Counted from the first letter of the stretch, positions 44,906-53,381 are shown. The stretch is DNA of 64,000 nucleotides from Paenibacillus hexagrammi (GCF_021513275.1 NZ_CP090978.1:6195001-6259000); one strand, 5' to 3'. Notes: generated by a model from the sequence alone, not told the origin. Made by a program: numbers and translations.

Positions 44906-46555
44906 TTGGCTGAATCCATCCTACATCGTCTGCGTCAAGCCAATTTGGCGGAGCAGATTGGAACTCTAAAAAAATCTACGGATCACGCTGTACTTGAAGA
45001 ATGGCAGCGCTCAGGCGTAGGTTTCGCATCTTCCTCAGAGAAGTTCGAGCAGGTATTCGTGAATGCGGTCCGCAAGCTGCTGGACTGTATCGTGCCGACA
45101 GGCGGAGAGGACCCGGTGCTGCACGAGGGAGGCATCTATCTCGGCTGCTGGTTGGAGAGCACAGGCACGATCAACGCGGAGCTGCTGTCGAGGTTCATCC
45201 CCTCCGTGTCGGAGTCCACGTACCGGCTCTTTCATCGGTTTCAGCGCGAAGACGGGCTGATGCCGTACAAGGTTACGGGGCAAGGCCCCGTTTTCCGGCA
45301 AATCCAGATGGTTACGCCGCTCGCCCGGTGCGTATGGAACCATTACAAGCTGCACGGCAGCGACAAGAGCTTCCTGCGCCCCATGTATGAGGCGATGAAG
45401 CGGCAAGATGAGTGGCTGGCGGCGTATCGCGATACCCGCGGGTCGGGCTGTGTGGAGGCGTTCTGCACCTTTGATACAGGGCATGACCTGTCGCCGCGCT
45501 TCTGGCATGTGCCGGATACGCCTCATCAGGGAGATCCGAAGCAATATAACCCGGACTCACCGATACTTCCGTTTCTGGCTCCGGACCTAACGGCTAATGT
45601 CTACTGCCAGCGCCGCTATTTGGCTCTGATGGCCGCGGAGCTTGGCGAGACGGACATCGACTGGAACGCGAAAGCGGAAGCAAGCCTGCGCAGCTTATTC
45701 GAGCATTGCTTTGATGCGGAGGACCATTTCTTCTACGATGTGGACCGTAACGGCGAGCTGGTGCGGGTGCAGTCGGATGTACTGCTGCGTGTACTCGCGT
45801 GCGAAGCGGGTGATCGGGAATTTTTTGATACGGCACTGAGGCGTTACCTGCTCAACACAAGTAAGTTTTTTACCAAATATCCGCTAACGTCAATCGCTAT
45901 GGATGATCCGCGCTTTGATCCGTCTTTCAGCTATAACAGCTGGGCAGGACCGACGAACTTCCTAAGCTTAATTCGGACTCCGCATGCCTTTGAGCATCAT
46001 GGGCGTTATGTAGAATTAACCTGGATTTTATATCCGATTATGTCGGCGATGGCGAATATGGAGCGATTCCCTCAAACCTTGAATCCATGGACAGGAGCGG
46101 AGGGCTTTACCGAAACGTATTCGCCTTCCATTCTGTGCCTGCTCGATTATGTGGAGCGTCTAAGCGGTATTCTGCCGACGCCTGAGGGCAAGCTGTGGTT
46201 CACCGGACTCCTTCCATATCCGTTGGATCATGGAGATGAAGTTTCCGAGGAAATCGCATACAGCCGCACTGTTGACGGCGCTTGCTATGAGCTGGTCAAT
46301 ACGCGAGCGGGAGCGACCGTGTATCGGGGCGGGGAGCTGCACATAAGCTTTCCTTATGGAATTCGGGTTGTGACTGACCGTGAGGGGCGACTGACCTCGA
46401 TCATTGGTATGAGACCCGGAACAGTACAAGGCATATTGTCTTATGAGGGACGGGATTACGAAGTAGTAGTGAAGGGCAATGAGCAGATGGATTTTGTAGA
46501 TGGAGCTTTCGTCAGCACGTCAGATATCGGGGTTGTCTTCCCGACGTATCGGTGA
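44906..46555 (+). CDS. (alpha/alpha)6-barrel glycoside hydrolase (trehalase/MGH1-like)
   Basis: About 549 residues, no signal peptide, so cytoplasmic. Features of the six-hairpin glycosidase fold are seen: HEGGIYLGCWLEST, QREDGLMPYKVTGQGP, CTFDTGHDLSPRFWH, PDLTANVYCQRRYLAL, YNSWAGPTNFLSLIRTPHAF and GAEGFTETYSPS. This resembles trehalase-fold families such as mannosylglycerate-hydrolase-like enzymes, but I cannot fix the family or substrate. It likely cleaves the imported oligosaccharide. The TTG at 44906 has AAGAGGAG 7 nt upstream; the open frame extends back to 44849 only through the terminator hairpin, so that start is rejected. Confidence 0.72.
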   Translation: MAESILHRLRQANLAEQIGTLKKSTDHAVLEEWQRSGVGFASSSEKFEQVFVNAVRKLLDCIVPTGGEDPVLHEGGIYLGCWLESTGTINAELLSRFIPSVSESTYRLFHRFQREDGLMPYKVTGQGPVFRQIQMVTPLARCVWNHYKLHGSDKSFLRPMYEAMKRQDEWLAAYRDTRGSGCVEAFCTFDTGHDLSPRFWHVPDTPHQGDPKQYNPDSPILPFLAPDLTANVYCQRRYLALMAAELGETDIDWNAKAEASLRSLFEHCFDAEDHFFYDVDRNGELVRVQSDVLLRVLACEAGDREFFDTALRRYLLNTSKFFTKYPLTSIAMDDPRFDPSFSYNSWAGPTNFLSLIRTPHAFEHHGRYVELTWILYPIMSAMANMERFPQTLNPWTGAEGFTETYSPSILCLLDYVERLSGILPTPEGKLWFTGLLPYPLDHGDEVSEEIAYSRTVDGACYELVNTRAGATVYRGGELHISFPYGIRVVTDREGRLTSIIGMRPGTVQGILSYEGRDYEVVVKGNEQMDFVDGAFVSTSDIGVVFPTYR

Positions 46556-46639
46556 GTGGGAATAGTAGGCTAGAGGGGTTGTTAGCCCAACTTACCGGTA
46601 AGCATGGATATAAGACTAGAATAGAGGAGTGGACGAAAC

Positions 46640-47530
46640 ATGGTAGCGAATAAGGATCTGCAGATTAGAGACCCGTTTGTGTTCCCCGTGCCGAGCGAGG
46701 GTAAGTATTACTTATTTGGCAGTACCGATGCAAATATTTGGGGCAAAGGCACGGGATTTAATGTCTACGTGGGTACTGATCTCAAGGAGTGGGAGGGGCC
46801 ATTCCCGGCATTTCGCCCGGATGAGAACTTCTTCTCTGACGAGAATTTCTGGGCTCCGGAGGTCCACGAGCATCAGGGCCGCTATTATATGTTCGCGACC
46901 TTCCGCCGCAAAGACAATGCCCGTCTGGGTACGGCGATTCTGGTCTCGGACAGCCTGCTAGGCCCCTTCGTGCCGCATAGTGACGGCCCACTGACACCGG
47001 AGGCCTGGAACTCGCTCGACGGCACCTTGTTCATCGACGAGGAGCAGCAGCCGTGGATGGTGTTCTGCCATGAGTGGAAGGACATCTCTGACGGTGAGGT
47101 GTGCGCGGTCCGTCTGACTGAGGATTTCAAAGGGACGATCGGCGAGCCGGTCACGCTCTTTCAAGCTTCGACCGCGCCATGGGCGACCCATATCGTATCG
47201 GATAAAATCAAGACCAACGACAAGTATGTCACCGACGGCCCATATGTCTACAAAGCGGGGAATGGCGAGCTGCTGATCCTCTGGGCCAGCTTCATCGAGC
47301 GCAGCTATGCGCAGGGCGTAGCACGCTCCGCGTCCGGCAGCATTCTTGGCCCGTGGGTTCACGAAGACAAGGCGCTATTCGTCAGCGATGGCGGACACGA
47401 CATGCTCTTCCGCACGTTCGACGGGCGGCTGATGCTCACCATCCATACGCCGAACAAAACACCGAACGAGCGGCCAATATTCCTGGAGGTTACGGAGCAG
47501 GATGGGAAGCTGGAGGTTGTAGGTTCTTAG
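46640..47530 (+). CDS. Glycoside hydrolase family 43-like protein
   Basis: 296 residues, five-bladed beta-propeller, no signal peptide. The catalytic base Asp is in IRDPFVFPV, SDENFWAPEVHEHQGRYYM is the blade-2 motif, the pKa-modulating Asp is in NSLDGTLFID, and GGHDMLFRTFDGRLML is the last-blade His motif. GH43 enzymes remove arabinose or xylose from plant oligosaccharides. The general-acid Glu probably lies in the DGPYVYKAGNGELLILW region. Part of the transporter-linked operon. Confidence 0.85.
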   Translation: MVANKDLQIRDPFVFPVPSEGKYYLFGSTDANIWGKGTGFNVYVGTDLKEWEGPFPAFRPDENFFSDENFWAPEVHEHQGRYYMFATFRRKDNARLGTAILVSDSLLGPFVPHSDGPLTPEAWNSLDGTLFIDEEQQPWMVFCHEWKDISDGEVCAVRLTEDFKGTIGEPVTLFQASTAPWATHIVSDKIKTNDKYVTDGPYVYKAGNGELLILWASFIERSYAQGVARSASGSILGPWVHEDKALFVSDGGHDMLFRTFDGRLMLTIHTPNKTPNERPIFLEVTEQDGKLEVVGS

Positions 47531-47554
47531 GGATTGTATGACTAGAGTTTGTGG

Positions 47555-47604
47555 AAAATGGCTTAGCCGGTGACCTGCGTGGTCATTGGGCAAGCCATTT
47601 TTAT
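47555..47604 (+). terminator. Terminator of the carbohydrate operon
   Basis: Outer stem AAAATGGCTT / AAGCCATTTT with inner CCGGTGACC / GGTCATTGG (7 of 9 paired) and a T tail. Confidence 0.82.
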
Positions 47605-47702
47605 GTTGGATCAAAGTCTGTGGTTACAACTCCGATTCATCCCAGCACAGCTTTTGCAGGCCTTCCAGTTGGCATAACCTACGGCTTCCAATATTTTATT
47701 AA

Positions 47703-47729
47703 GAAAAATGGTGCCCTTTCAGCCGATAG
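47703..47729 (+). promoter_or_regulatory. Sigma-D-like promoter of the chemotaxis receptor gene
   Basis: GCCGATAG at 47722-47729 matches the sigma-D -10 consensus GCCGATAT in 7 of 8 positions. GAAA at 47703-47706 with a 15-nt spacer fits the TAAA -35. Sigma-D normally drives motility and chemotaxis genes, in agreement with the downstream gene. Confidence 0.6.
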
Positions 47730-47774
47730 TATATCCACATACCAAACTTACTTCTATGAAAGGGTGAAACGTAC

Positions 47775-49259
47775 TTGGCGAATTCTACTGAATACGCTAA
47801 CAAGCTGGTTCGCAACGTACTATTGCTTTCCACGGTTTTAGGTACTGTATCCAGCTACTCGAACGGGAACATCTCCAACACAGTAGCCATCTTGATCGGT
47901 GGAGGATTCGTAAGCATGTTGCTGTCGATCTTGATTTTTCGCGGTAAAGCGATCAATGCCTCCAAGTATATTGGAACTCTCGGCCTCGCTGTCATCGTGT
48001 TCGTCATCGTTAGCAATACGCATACTGCCATTAACTTTATGCTCGTGTTCTTCCTGGTTGCGATCACGACCGTGTATCACGAGCCGGCCATGATTTATTT
48101 GTCAGGCGGGATTGGTATTGCTTTTACCAATTACTTCTTCCTTCTGAACCGTTCGGAAATATTTCATACAGAGAAGCTGGGTAATCTGTTCGCTGTTAAT
48201 GTCACCTTCTTCATGTTCGTCGCGGCTCTGCTCATGCAAGCTCGTATCGGTCAGCGCATGCGGAAGAAGGGGGAGGCCGATACGACGGTCATGGCGGAAT
48301 CTAATCAAAGGATGGGGCTCGTTCTGGACGAAGTCAAGCATTCGGTTGCTACCTTAGGCGAGTTCAGTCGCAGTATGAAGAGTAATGTGGGATCTACCGG
48401 CCAAATCGCCAAGGAAGTCCGTAGTGCCTTCTCGGAAATTGCGAAAGGCGTGGAATCACAGGCGGTCAGTGCTAACGAGGTCAACGAATCGATGGCGAGC
48501 GTCACCGGTAAAATTGAGTCTCTTGCAACGACTTCTACAGAGCTGAGGGAATTGTCCAATGCTACCAGTGACATTGTTGAGGTCGGCAATGAGCAGCTGA
48601 CGACGCTGAACAACCAGCTGGAACGAGTTGGCGAGATTATTCTCACGAACCTGCAGCTCATGAAGGATCTCAACGAGAAGTCGAGTCAAATTGAGCAAAT
48701 TACGGCTCAAATCAGCGAGATTTCTTCACAAACGAATCTGCTCGCGCTCAACGCCAGCATTGAAGCGGCTAGAGCGGGTGAGCATGGGAGAGGATTCGCT
48801 GTCGTAGCGAATGAAGTGAAGAAGCTGGCTGTAAACTCAGGCTCCTCTACAGAAGAGATCGGGCAAATACTCGGAAACATCCAGTCGCAGGCAAGACGTG
48901 CGACGGAGCTTGCCCAGTCCGGCAGCGAAGCGATCATGATCAGCCTAGAGGCGATGGGCAGAACGAAGCATGCATTCGGAGAGATTGAGAGTAATACGGG
49001 TCTCGTACTCGGGCGTGCGGTTAGCATGGATGAAATGATGAATGATTTCATGACGGTAACCGGCGTCATCGCCGATGAGATGAACTCAGTTTCGGGTGTA
49101 ACCCAGCAAACCTCAGCCGGTGTGGAGCAAGTGCTTGCTAGTGTGGAGGAGCAGGCGCAGATGACCGAGGACATCGTCAAAGGCTTCAAGGAGCTGGAGG
49201 AATTGACGAAGCGGCTTGAAGTTGTCGTATTATCTGATGAGGACCATAAGGAATCTTAA
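47775..49259 (+). CDS. Methyl-accepting chemotaxis protein without a periplasmic domain
   Basis: 494 residues. About six membrane helices occupy residues 15-190 with only short loops ([35 protein letters not shown]). No HAMP is evident. The cytoplasmic signalling coiled coil follows, with the conserved hairpin tip [20 protein letters not shown] and [17 protein letters not shown]. Such receptors sense membrane-embedded or intracellular cues and signal through CheW/CheA. The start is a TTG with GAAAGGGTG upstream. Confidence 0.88.
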   Translation: MANSTEYANKLVRNVLLLSTVLGTVSSYSNGNISNTVAILIGGGFVSMLLSILIFRGKAINASKYIGTLGLAVIVFVIVSNTHTAINFMLVFFLVAITTVYHEPAMIYLSGGIGIAFTNYFFLLNRSEIFHTEKLGNLFAVNVTFFMFVAALLMQARIGQRMRKKGEADTTVMAESNQRMGLVLDEVKHSVATLGEFSRSMKSNVGSTGQIAKEVRSAFSEIAKGVESQAVSANEVNESMASVTGKIESLATTSTELRELSNATSDIVEVGNEQLTTLNNQLERVGEIILTNLQLMKDLNEKSSQIEQITAQISEISSQTNLLALNASIEAARAGEHGRGFAVVANEVKKLAVNSGSSTEEIGQILGNIQSQARRATELAQSGSEAIMISLEAMGRTKHAFGEIESNTGLVLGRAVSMDEMMNDFMTVTGVIADEMNSVSGVTQQTSAGVEQVLASVEEQAQMTEDIVKGFKELEELTKRLEVVVLSDEDHKES

Positions 49260-49279
49260 AACTTAGTAATTTATACAAA

Positions 49280-49323
49280 AGCCTGTTCCCAGAACGTCAT
49301 TCCTATGACTGGGGAGCAGGCTA
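49280..49323 (+). terminator. Terminator of the chemotaxis gene (repeat copy A)
   Basis: AGCCTGTTCCC (49280-49290) / GGGAGCAGGCT (49312-49322) followed by ATTTATTT. A near copy occurs at 53198-53225. Confidence 0.75.
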
Positions 49324-49441
49324 TTTATTTATGTTGAACAAAAGTGAGAACAGGATATTATCGATAAGGAATCGAATGTAAAAATAAGGAATTATTATTG
49401 CCGGACTCATGTAAATAAATGATAATTTGATCAAATGATTA

Positions 49442-50150
49442 TTAGGGATTGTTTGGAGTAATGCCCTCAGCTTCAATTTCCTGTTTGATATCTGCAGCTA
49501 CATTTTCAATACTCGGGTATAAGTCATGCTCCGTTAGTCCGTAATGAAGCAGTTGGTCATGCATGCGTTCGCGGTCTTCTTTTCTTATAATAATTTTATA
49601 CAAGTACTTGGAACTGTCTGGCAGCAAATCTAGAGGGACGGTTTTTGTTGTTATAAAAACGGAAGGCTTTATTTAATGTTACAGGGTCCAGCACCCAGAC
49701 TACCTTGTCAGAAGTCTTCTCTATATCGCTCGTCGGTACTCCGAGAGCAAAAAGTAAGGCAACTAGTGCCTCCCGAGACCAATCTAAAAGGCGAGTAGGC
49801 ACCCCGTAGTGCTGCATCATAAAGAGCTAGCCCTAATAAGAGTGGTCTTGATCCTCTGAGTAGGGGAAATACGGAACACTCCCCAAATAAGGTTAGGCAA
49901 GGGAACGGAATTTTGACAAATACACAATTTCGGATTGGGCTCCAAGACCTCTGGCGATAGACGGATCTAGATGGAATGTCGTGCTTTTAACCCCTCTGAA
50001 CCAAAGCTCACATGATTTTGGCATGTTTGTTGGGCATACCTTTTGATATATTTGGTCAACGGCCTTTAAGTATTTCTCTACGCTGTTGATTCCGGTTATT
50101 TCGAAAATGCCCCCGCTTGATGTTTGGACGGGCTTGCTGTACTTTGTCAT
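49442..50150 (-). pseudogene. FRG-domain protein, decayed
   Basis: Reading from 50150 the frame has SCELWFRGVKSTTFHLDPSIARG, the start of the FRG domain, then KFRSLA and a TAA. The same frame continues PYLGSVPYFPYSEDQDHSY-stop-G-stop-LFMMQHYGVPTRLLDW. The two TAG codons sit where FRG proteins have Trp (WxWLFxMQHYG), so they read as TGG to TAG changes. A one-base slip in the T5 run at 49642-49646 then shifts the frame into LPDSSKYLYKIIIRKEDRER and the C-terminal helix to 49442. Intact, it would be about 235 residues. FRG proteins often occur in accessory or defence contexts; function is unproven. This one is dead by substitution, not only by indel. Confidence 0.78.
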
Positions 50151-50351
50151 TTTCGTGTTCCTCCCGATTCCTATCATAATCCCTACAAACTATGCATAAA
50201 TGCCCAGGGGAGTTCGGGATCGGAAATGGAAAATATATTCCAGGTAACAATTCTTGAAAAAAAATTGTCCCGATTATGTAGAAATCGGACCAACTGAAAC
50301 GACATCATAACGAAACCTAAATCCAAACGGATAAATGAGAGGAGCATGTGT

Positions 50352-50699
50352 ATGAATTACACGTTAATGTTTTACGAGACTCAGGAGGACTTTGCAGCGA
50401 GAATAGACCCAGCCCGTCAGCAAGAATACTTAGCTGGCTGGACGCACTATGTCCATGCTTTGCGGAACGCTGGAATTGTGGTGTTCGGTTCTGGGCTCTG
50501 TGCACCTGAGACGGCTGCAACGATGAAGCGGCGCGGCGGCGAGTTGATGGTCCAAGACGGACCGTTTCCCGAGACAAAGGAGCAGCTCGGCGGGATCTTC
50601 GTGATTGATGTGCCGGATCTAGATGCCGCCTTAGAGTGGGCTGCTCGAGGTCCTGTGGATACGGTTGAGGTCAGACAGAACATTCCGTCTTTGAAGTAA
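50352..50699 (+). CDS. DGPF/YCII-related domain protein
   Basis: 115 residues, ferredoxin-like fold. The defining DGPF motif is intact in MVQDGPFPETKEQLGGIFVI, and the start NYTLMFYETQEDFAARI is typical of YCII/DGPF proteins. Such genes are found next to ECF42-type sigma factors, as here: the sigma gene starts 6 bp after this stop. The ATG at 50352 has GAGAGGAG 7 nt upstream, so the ATG at 50346 is rejected. Molecular function unknown. Confidence 0.85.
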   Translation: MNYTLMFYETQEDFAARIDPARQQEYLAGWTHYVHALRNAGIVVFGSGLCAPETAATMKRRGGELMVQDGPFPETKEQLGGIFVIDVPDLDAALEWAARGPVDTVEVRQNIPSLK

Positions 50700-50705
50700 G
50701 CGTCT

Positions 50706-51929
50706 ATGGAAGCTAATCAAATTATCGAAGAAACGGCACGTGAGGCTTACGGCCGGTTGCTCTCTTATTTGGCTGTAAATTGGCGGGATTTACAAGCGGT
50801 TGAGGATGCCCTTGGAGATGCATTTGTCGCTGCGCTTGAAACTTGGCCCAAGGTCGGTGCTCCGGATAAGCCGGAGGCATGGCTGCTTACTGCGGCTCGC
50901 AGGCGGCTTATCGACCGTGCCCGGCGTGCCCGTATTTCCGAGAGCGCGCTGCCTACACTCCTCGCGATGTCCGAGGATACACAGCGTCTGACTTCTTCAG
51001 GCGCTTCATTTCCGGATGAACGGCTGAGGATGATGTTTCTATGTACACATCCTTCGATTGACCCCGCTATGCGCGCACCGCTCATGCTGCAGACGGTGCT
51101 TGGCATTGATGCAGCGCGAATTGCGTCTGCATTCATCATCAAGCCATCCACAATGGGCCAGCGTCTGACTCGGGTAAAGGCCAAAATTCGTGCGGATCGG
51201 CTCGTTTTTGAAATGCCGGAGGCAGAAGAAATTCCAAAACGTCTAGATTTTGTTCTGGAGGCCATTTATGCTGCTTATGGAAGCGGGTGGGACGAGGCAG
51301 CCGACACGGATTCGCCGCGCAGGAAGCTGGCGGAGGAGGCGATCTATCTGGGAAGACTGCTTCTCCGATTCGTTCCCCTCGAACCGGAGGTTCACGGTCT
51401 GCTGGCGTTCATGCTCCACTGTGAAGCGCGGCGTAGGGCGCGGCAGGATGATGAGGGGAATTATGTTCCCCTCTCGGAGCAGGATTGCTCGCGATGGGAT
51501 GAAAGCATGATCATGGAGGCGGAGCGGCACCTGCATACCGCCTCGCAAGCGGGAAGAATCGGCCGCTTTCAGCTCATGGCTGCGATCCAGTCCGTGCACG
51601 CACAGCGTTCACGGACGGGGCACATCGAGTGGGAGGCGATTGCTCAGCTCTATGAGGGGCTCCTTCACGTATCTCCCACACTAGGCGCATTAGTCGGTCG
51701 CGCCGCAGCCGTCGCAGAGGCGTATGGGGTGGAACACGGCATCGCTCTACTAGAAGCTATTCCAGCTAAAGAAGTAGTAAGCTATCAGCCTTACTGGGCT
51801 CTTGCCGGTCATTTGTACAAGCAGATGAATCGAAAAGAAGATGCTCGCTCTGCTTATAGCCAGGCTATCGGGTTAAGCACAGATGTGTCAGTTCGGCAAT
51901 TTCTAAGCCGGCAAGCTTTTAGGATATAG
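50706..51929 (+). CDS. ECF sigma factor of the ECF42 type with C-terminal extension
   Basis: 407 residues, twice the length of a simple ECF factor. Sigma region 2 is at about 10-75 (LSYLAVNWRDLQAVEDALGDAF, AWLLTAARRRLIDRARR) and region 4 at about 110-170 (APLMLQTVLGIDAARIASAF, STMGQRLTRVKAKIR). The rest is an all-helical, TPR-like extension (LLAFMLHCEARRRARQD, YWALAGHLYKQMNRKEDARS). In ECF42 the extension is needed for activity and no anti-sigma factor is used. The partner DGPF gene is directly upstream in the same operon. Confidence 0.88.
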   Translation: MEANQIIEETAREAYGRLLSYLAVNWRDLQAVEDALGDAFVAALETWPKVGAPDKPEAWLLTAARRRLIDRARRARISESALPTLLAMSEDTQRLTSSGASFPDERLRMMFLCTHPSIDPAMRAPLMLQTVLGIDAARIASAFIIKPSTMGQRLTRVKAKIRADRLVFEMPEAEEIPKRLDFVLEAIYAAYGSGWDEAADTDSPRRKLAEEAIYLGRLLLRFVPLEPEVHGLLAFMLHCEARRRARQDDEGNYVPLSEQDCSRWDESMIMEAERHLHTASQAGRIGRFQLMAAIQSVHAQRSRTGHIEWEAIAQLYEGLLHVSPTLGALVGRAAAVAEAYGVEHGIALLEAIPAKEVVSYQPYWALAGHLYKQMNRKEDARSAYSQAIGLSTDVSVRQFLSRQAFRI

Positions 51930-52002
51930 ATGCAGCATCGAGGAAAGATTATTGGAGGAGATCTACTAGGGTGTTTTTAACAAACATTATCAACAATCTT
52001 TC

Positions 52003-52031
52003 TTGACAAAATATTTAGGTAGCACCATAAT
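52003..52031 (+). promoter_or_regulatory. Near-consensus sigma-A promoter of a structured RNA
   Basis: TTGACA (52003-52008, consensus), 17-nt spacer, CATAAT (52026-52031, 5 of 6). No protein frame follows. Transcription should start near 52038, one base before the outer stem of the first hairpin. Confidence 0.75.
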
Positions 52032-52037
52032 TAAGAT

Positions 52038-52244
52038 ACAGATTTGCTCGCACGTTGTGTACGACTAAATCTGCAATTAAGACATTCCGTGTGTAGCTCA
52101 AACGTTGTGTTTGACCTACGAACGGAATGTCTTAACTTTTTTGTCATATTTGTATTAGGTTTTGGATACCATGGTAATGGGTCGCACGTTGTGTACGACC
52201 GAAGAGAGGAGTTCGCACGTTGTGTGCGTCCTCCTCTTTTTATT
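52038..52244 (+). ncRNA. Four-hairpin structured RNA with conserved GTTGT apical loops (DUF3800-associated)
   Basis: About 205 nt with no coding frame. H1 52039-52073: outer stem CAGATTT/AAATCTG. H2 52077-52135: outer stem TTAAGACATTCCGT / ACGGAATGTCTTAA, inner GTAG/CTAC and TCAAAC/GTTTGA, then T6. H3 52180-52200: GGTCG.AC / GT.CGACC. H4 52203-52240: AGAGGAG/CTCCTCT plus CGCAC/GTGCG, then T-rich tail. All four have AC-GTTGT-GT at the apex while the stems below differ yet stay paired, and H1 and H3 share the same C.A mismatch. H2 and H4 look like terminators. The RNA runs into the 3' end of a convergent DUF3800 gene. Structured RNAs beside DUF3800 genes have been reported in comparative surveys; which class this belongs to I cannot tell. 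Confidence 0.72.
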
Positions 52245-53001
52245 TGTATTCCCATTTCATCATTTTATGGTCCAGATGTTTAGCATAATAATCGAGAATT
52301 TGAGACTGATGTCTTTTTCTCGGCGGAAAACCATAACAGTTACGAAAGTATACTGAAGTAATAAAATTGATCATATCCGCTAGTTGAATTAAGTTGCAAT
52401 TTTTGTCATGTGAGAGCTTTATCTGCAGATCTGGGTAGACTCTATGATTTGCGGGATTTCTTAAAGCATCACAGAAGTTGTTTATTTCGCTTGGTTTTCC
52501 ATCGTCACAAATTACAAAAGCATAGGAATCAGAATGGCCCAATTCGGTCGAGATAGATTTAACGAGTTCTGTATATGTGTGGATATGCATCCGATTATGA
52601 TTAGTATCTCCCGTATTGGTTTGATAGAGTTGTTTATTCGTGATTGCTGCTATAATTTTCACATCAGAGGCATTTGCTAATGACAGCAAATGATCGACAA
52701 CTGTAAACCTTTCTGAATCTGTTAAATTATAATAGAAATCTTCTCCATCAATAAAAGATTTCCCGTGTATTTCAAACTTTTTGAAGAAGTCAATGGTCGA
52801 AAACTGTTCAACAGGAATACCATGAATTTTAGCTTTGATATCTTTTTCTAAGTTGTCTTTTATCTTCTGAACCTCATTATGCAAATATACTTGATAGTGT
52901 ATAGGTACTAATATTCCAGCGTAGCAAAGTACTGGTTGGTTTTTTAAATCACCAAAGCCGTTATTTCCGGATTCATCTGTATAAAATCCATATAAAGTCA
53001 C
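52240..53001 (-). CDS. DUF3800 protein (RNase H-like fold)
   Basis: About 253 residues. Features of DUF3800: N-terminal LYGFYTDESGNNG with the acidic YxDESG motif, a middle block FVICDDGKPSEIN, and C-terminal LIQLADMINFITSVYFRN (QxADxI). The acidic residues suggest an RNase H-like metal site, but activity in this family is unproven. The GTG at 53001 is preferred because AAAGTAGG is spaced 9 nt upstream; the frame is open to a TTG at 53019. Much more AT-rich than its neighbours, so probably acquired. Its stop codon lies in the T-tract of the convergent RNA terminator. Confidence 0.82.
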   Translation of the reverse strand: MTLYGFYTDESGNNGFGDLKNQPVLCYAGILVPIHYQVYLHNEVQKIKDNLEKDIKAKIHGIPVEQFSTIDFFKKFEIHGKSFIDGEDFYYNLTDSERFTVVDHLLSLANASDVKIIAAITNKQLYQTNTGDTNHNRMHIHTYTELVKSISTELGHSDSYAFVICDDGKPSEINNFCDALRNPANHRVYPDLQIKLSHDKNCNLIQLADMINFITSVYFRNCYGFPPRKRHQSQILDYYAKHLDHKMMKWEYK

Positions 53002-53034
53002 TTGAACGCCTACTTTCAAAGTAAATATAGGATA

Positions 53035-53043
53035 ATTATACCA
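53035..53043 (-). promoter_or_regulatory. Extended -10 promoter of the DUF3800 gene
   Basis: On the minus strand TTGGTATAAT, that is TGG directly before a perfect TATAAT, with no good -35. The distance to the GTG is about 34 bp. Confidence 0.5.
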
Positions 53044-53197
53044 AAAAACTGAATAATATCACCGTTTGTCGAAATTAATTGTGGGTAATTATGTACTTTG
53101 AAAAAATATGTAAGACGATATAAACAATTGAGTACATACTGAAGTTAATTTTAAGAGAACAGAGTCAAGTGTCACTCTAAAAAATTAAAGATATAAG

Positions 53198-53232
53198 AGC
53201 CTGTTCCCAAACCCGGGAGCAGGCTTCTTTTA
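53198..53232 (+). terminator. Orphan terminator hairpin (repeat copy B)
   Basis: AGCCTGTTCCC / GGGAGCAGGCT (53198-53208, 53215-53225) followed by TCTTTTATG. No + strand gene ends here. The following bases (ATGT.GA..AACAAAAG) resemble those after copy A at 49280. Confidence 0.65.
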
Positions 53233-53375
53233 TGTGGATGAACAAAAGCAAGAAGCATACGTTATTCCGGCACAATGCAAAAAAGTGCAACCGCCCGCAA
53301 GAGATTTTTTACCTAAACCTCTGAATTTTAAACGCAATAGTCTGTTTTTTGCCTTCTGTTTTCGGCTGCAAGTTC

Positions 53376-53381
53376 TATAAT
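53376..53381 (+). promoter_or_regulatory. Candidate -10 element of the PL11 gene
   Basis: A perfect TATAAT about 119 bp before the PL11 start codon; the -35 region is poor, suggesting an activator-dependent promoter. The rest of the 53,233-53,496 interval shows nothing I can assign. Confidence 0.35.

Noticed and set aside
47551..47841. Plus-strand frame before the chemotaxis gene
   Set aside because: It starts inside the upstream operon terminator, spans the sigma-D promoter and overlaps the receptor start in another frame.
52047..52228. Repeats of GCACGTTGTGT as a CRISPR array
   Set aside because: Only about 11 bp are shared, spacing is irregular (about 49, 84 and 31 bp), the flanks pair with each other as hairpins, and no cas genes are present.
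52038..52244. The RNA locus as plain tandem terminators
   Set aside because: Two of the four hairpins lack T-tracts, a strong promoter lies immediately in front, and the identical apical loop in all four is not needed for termination.
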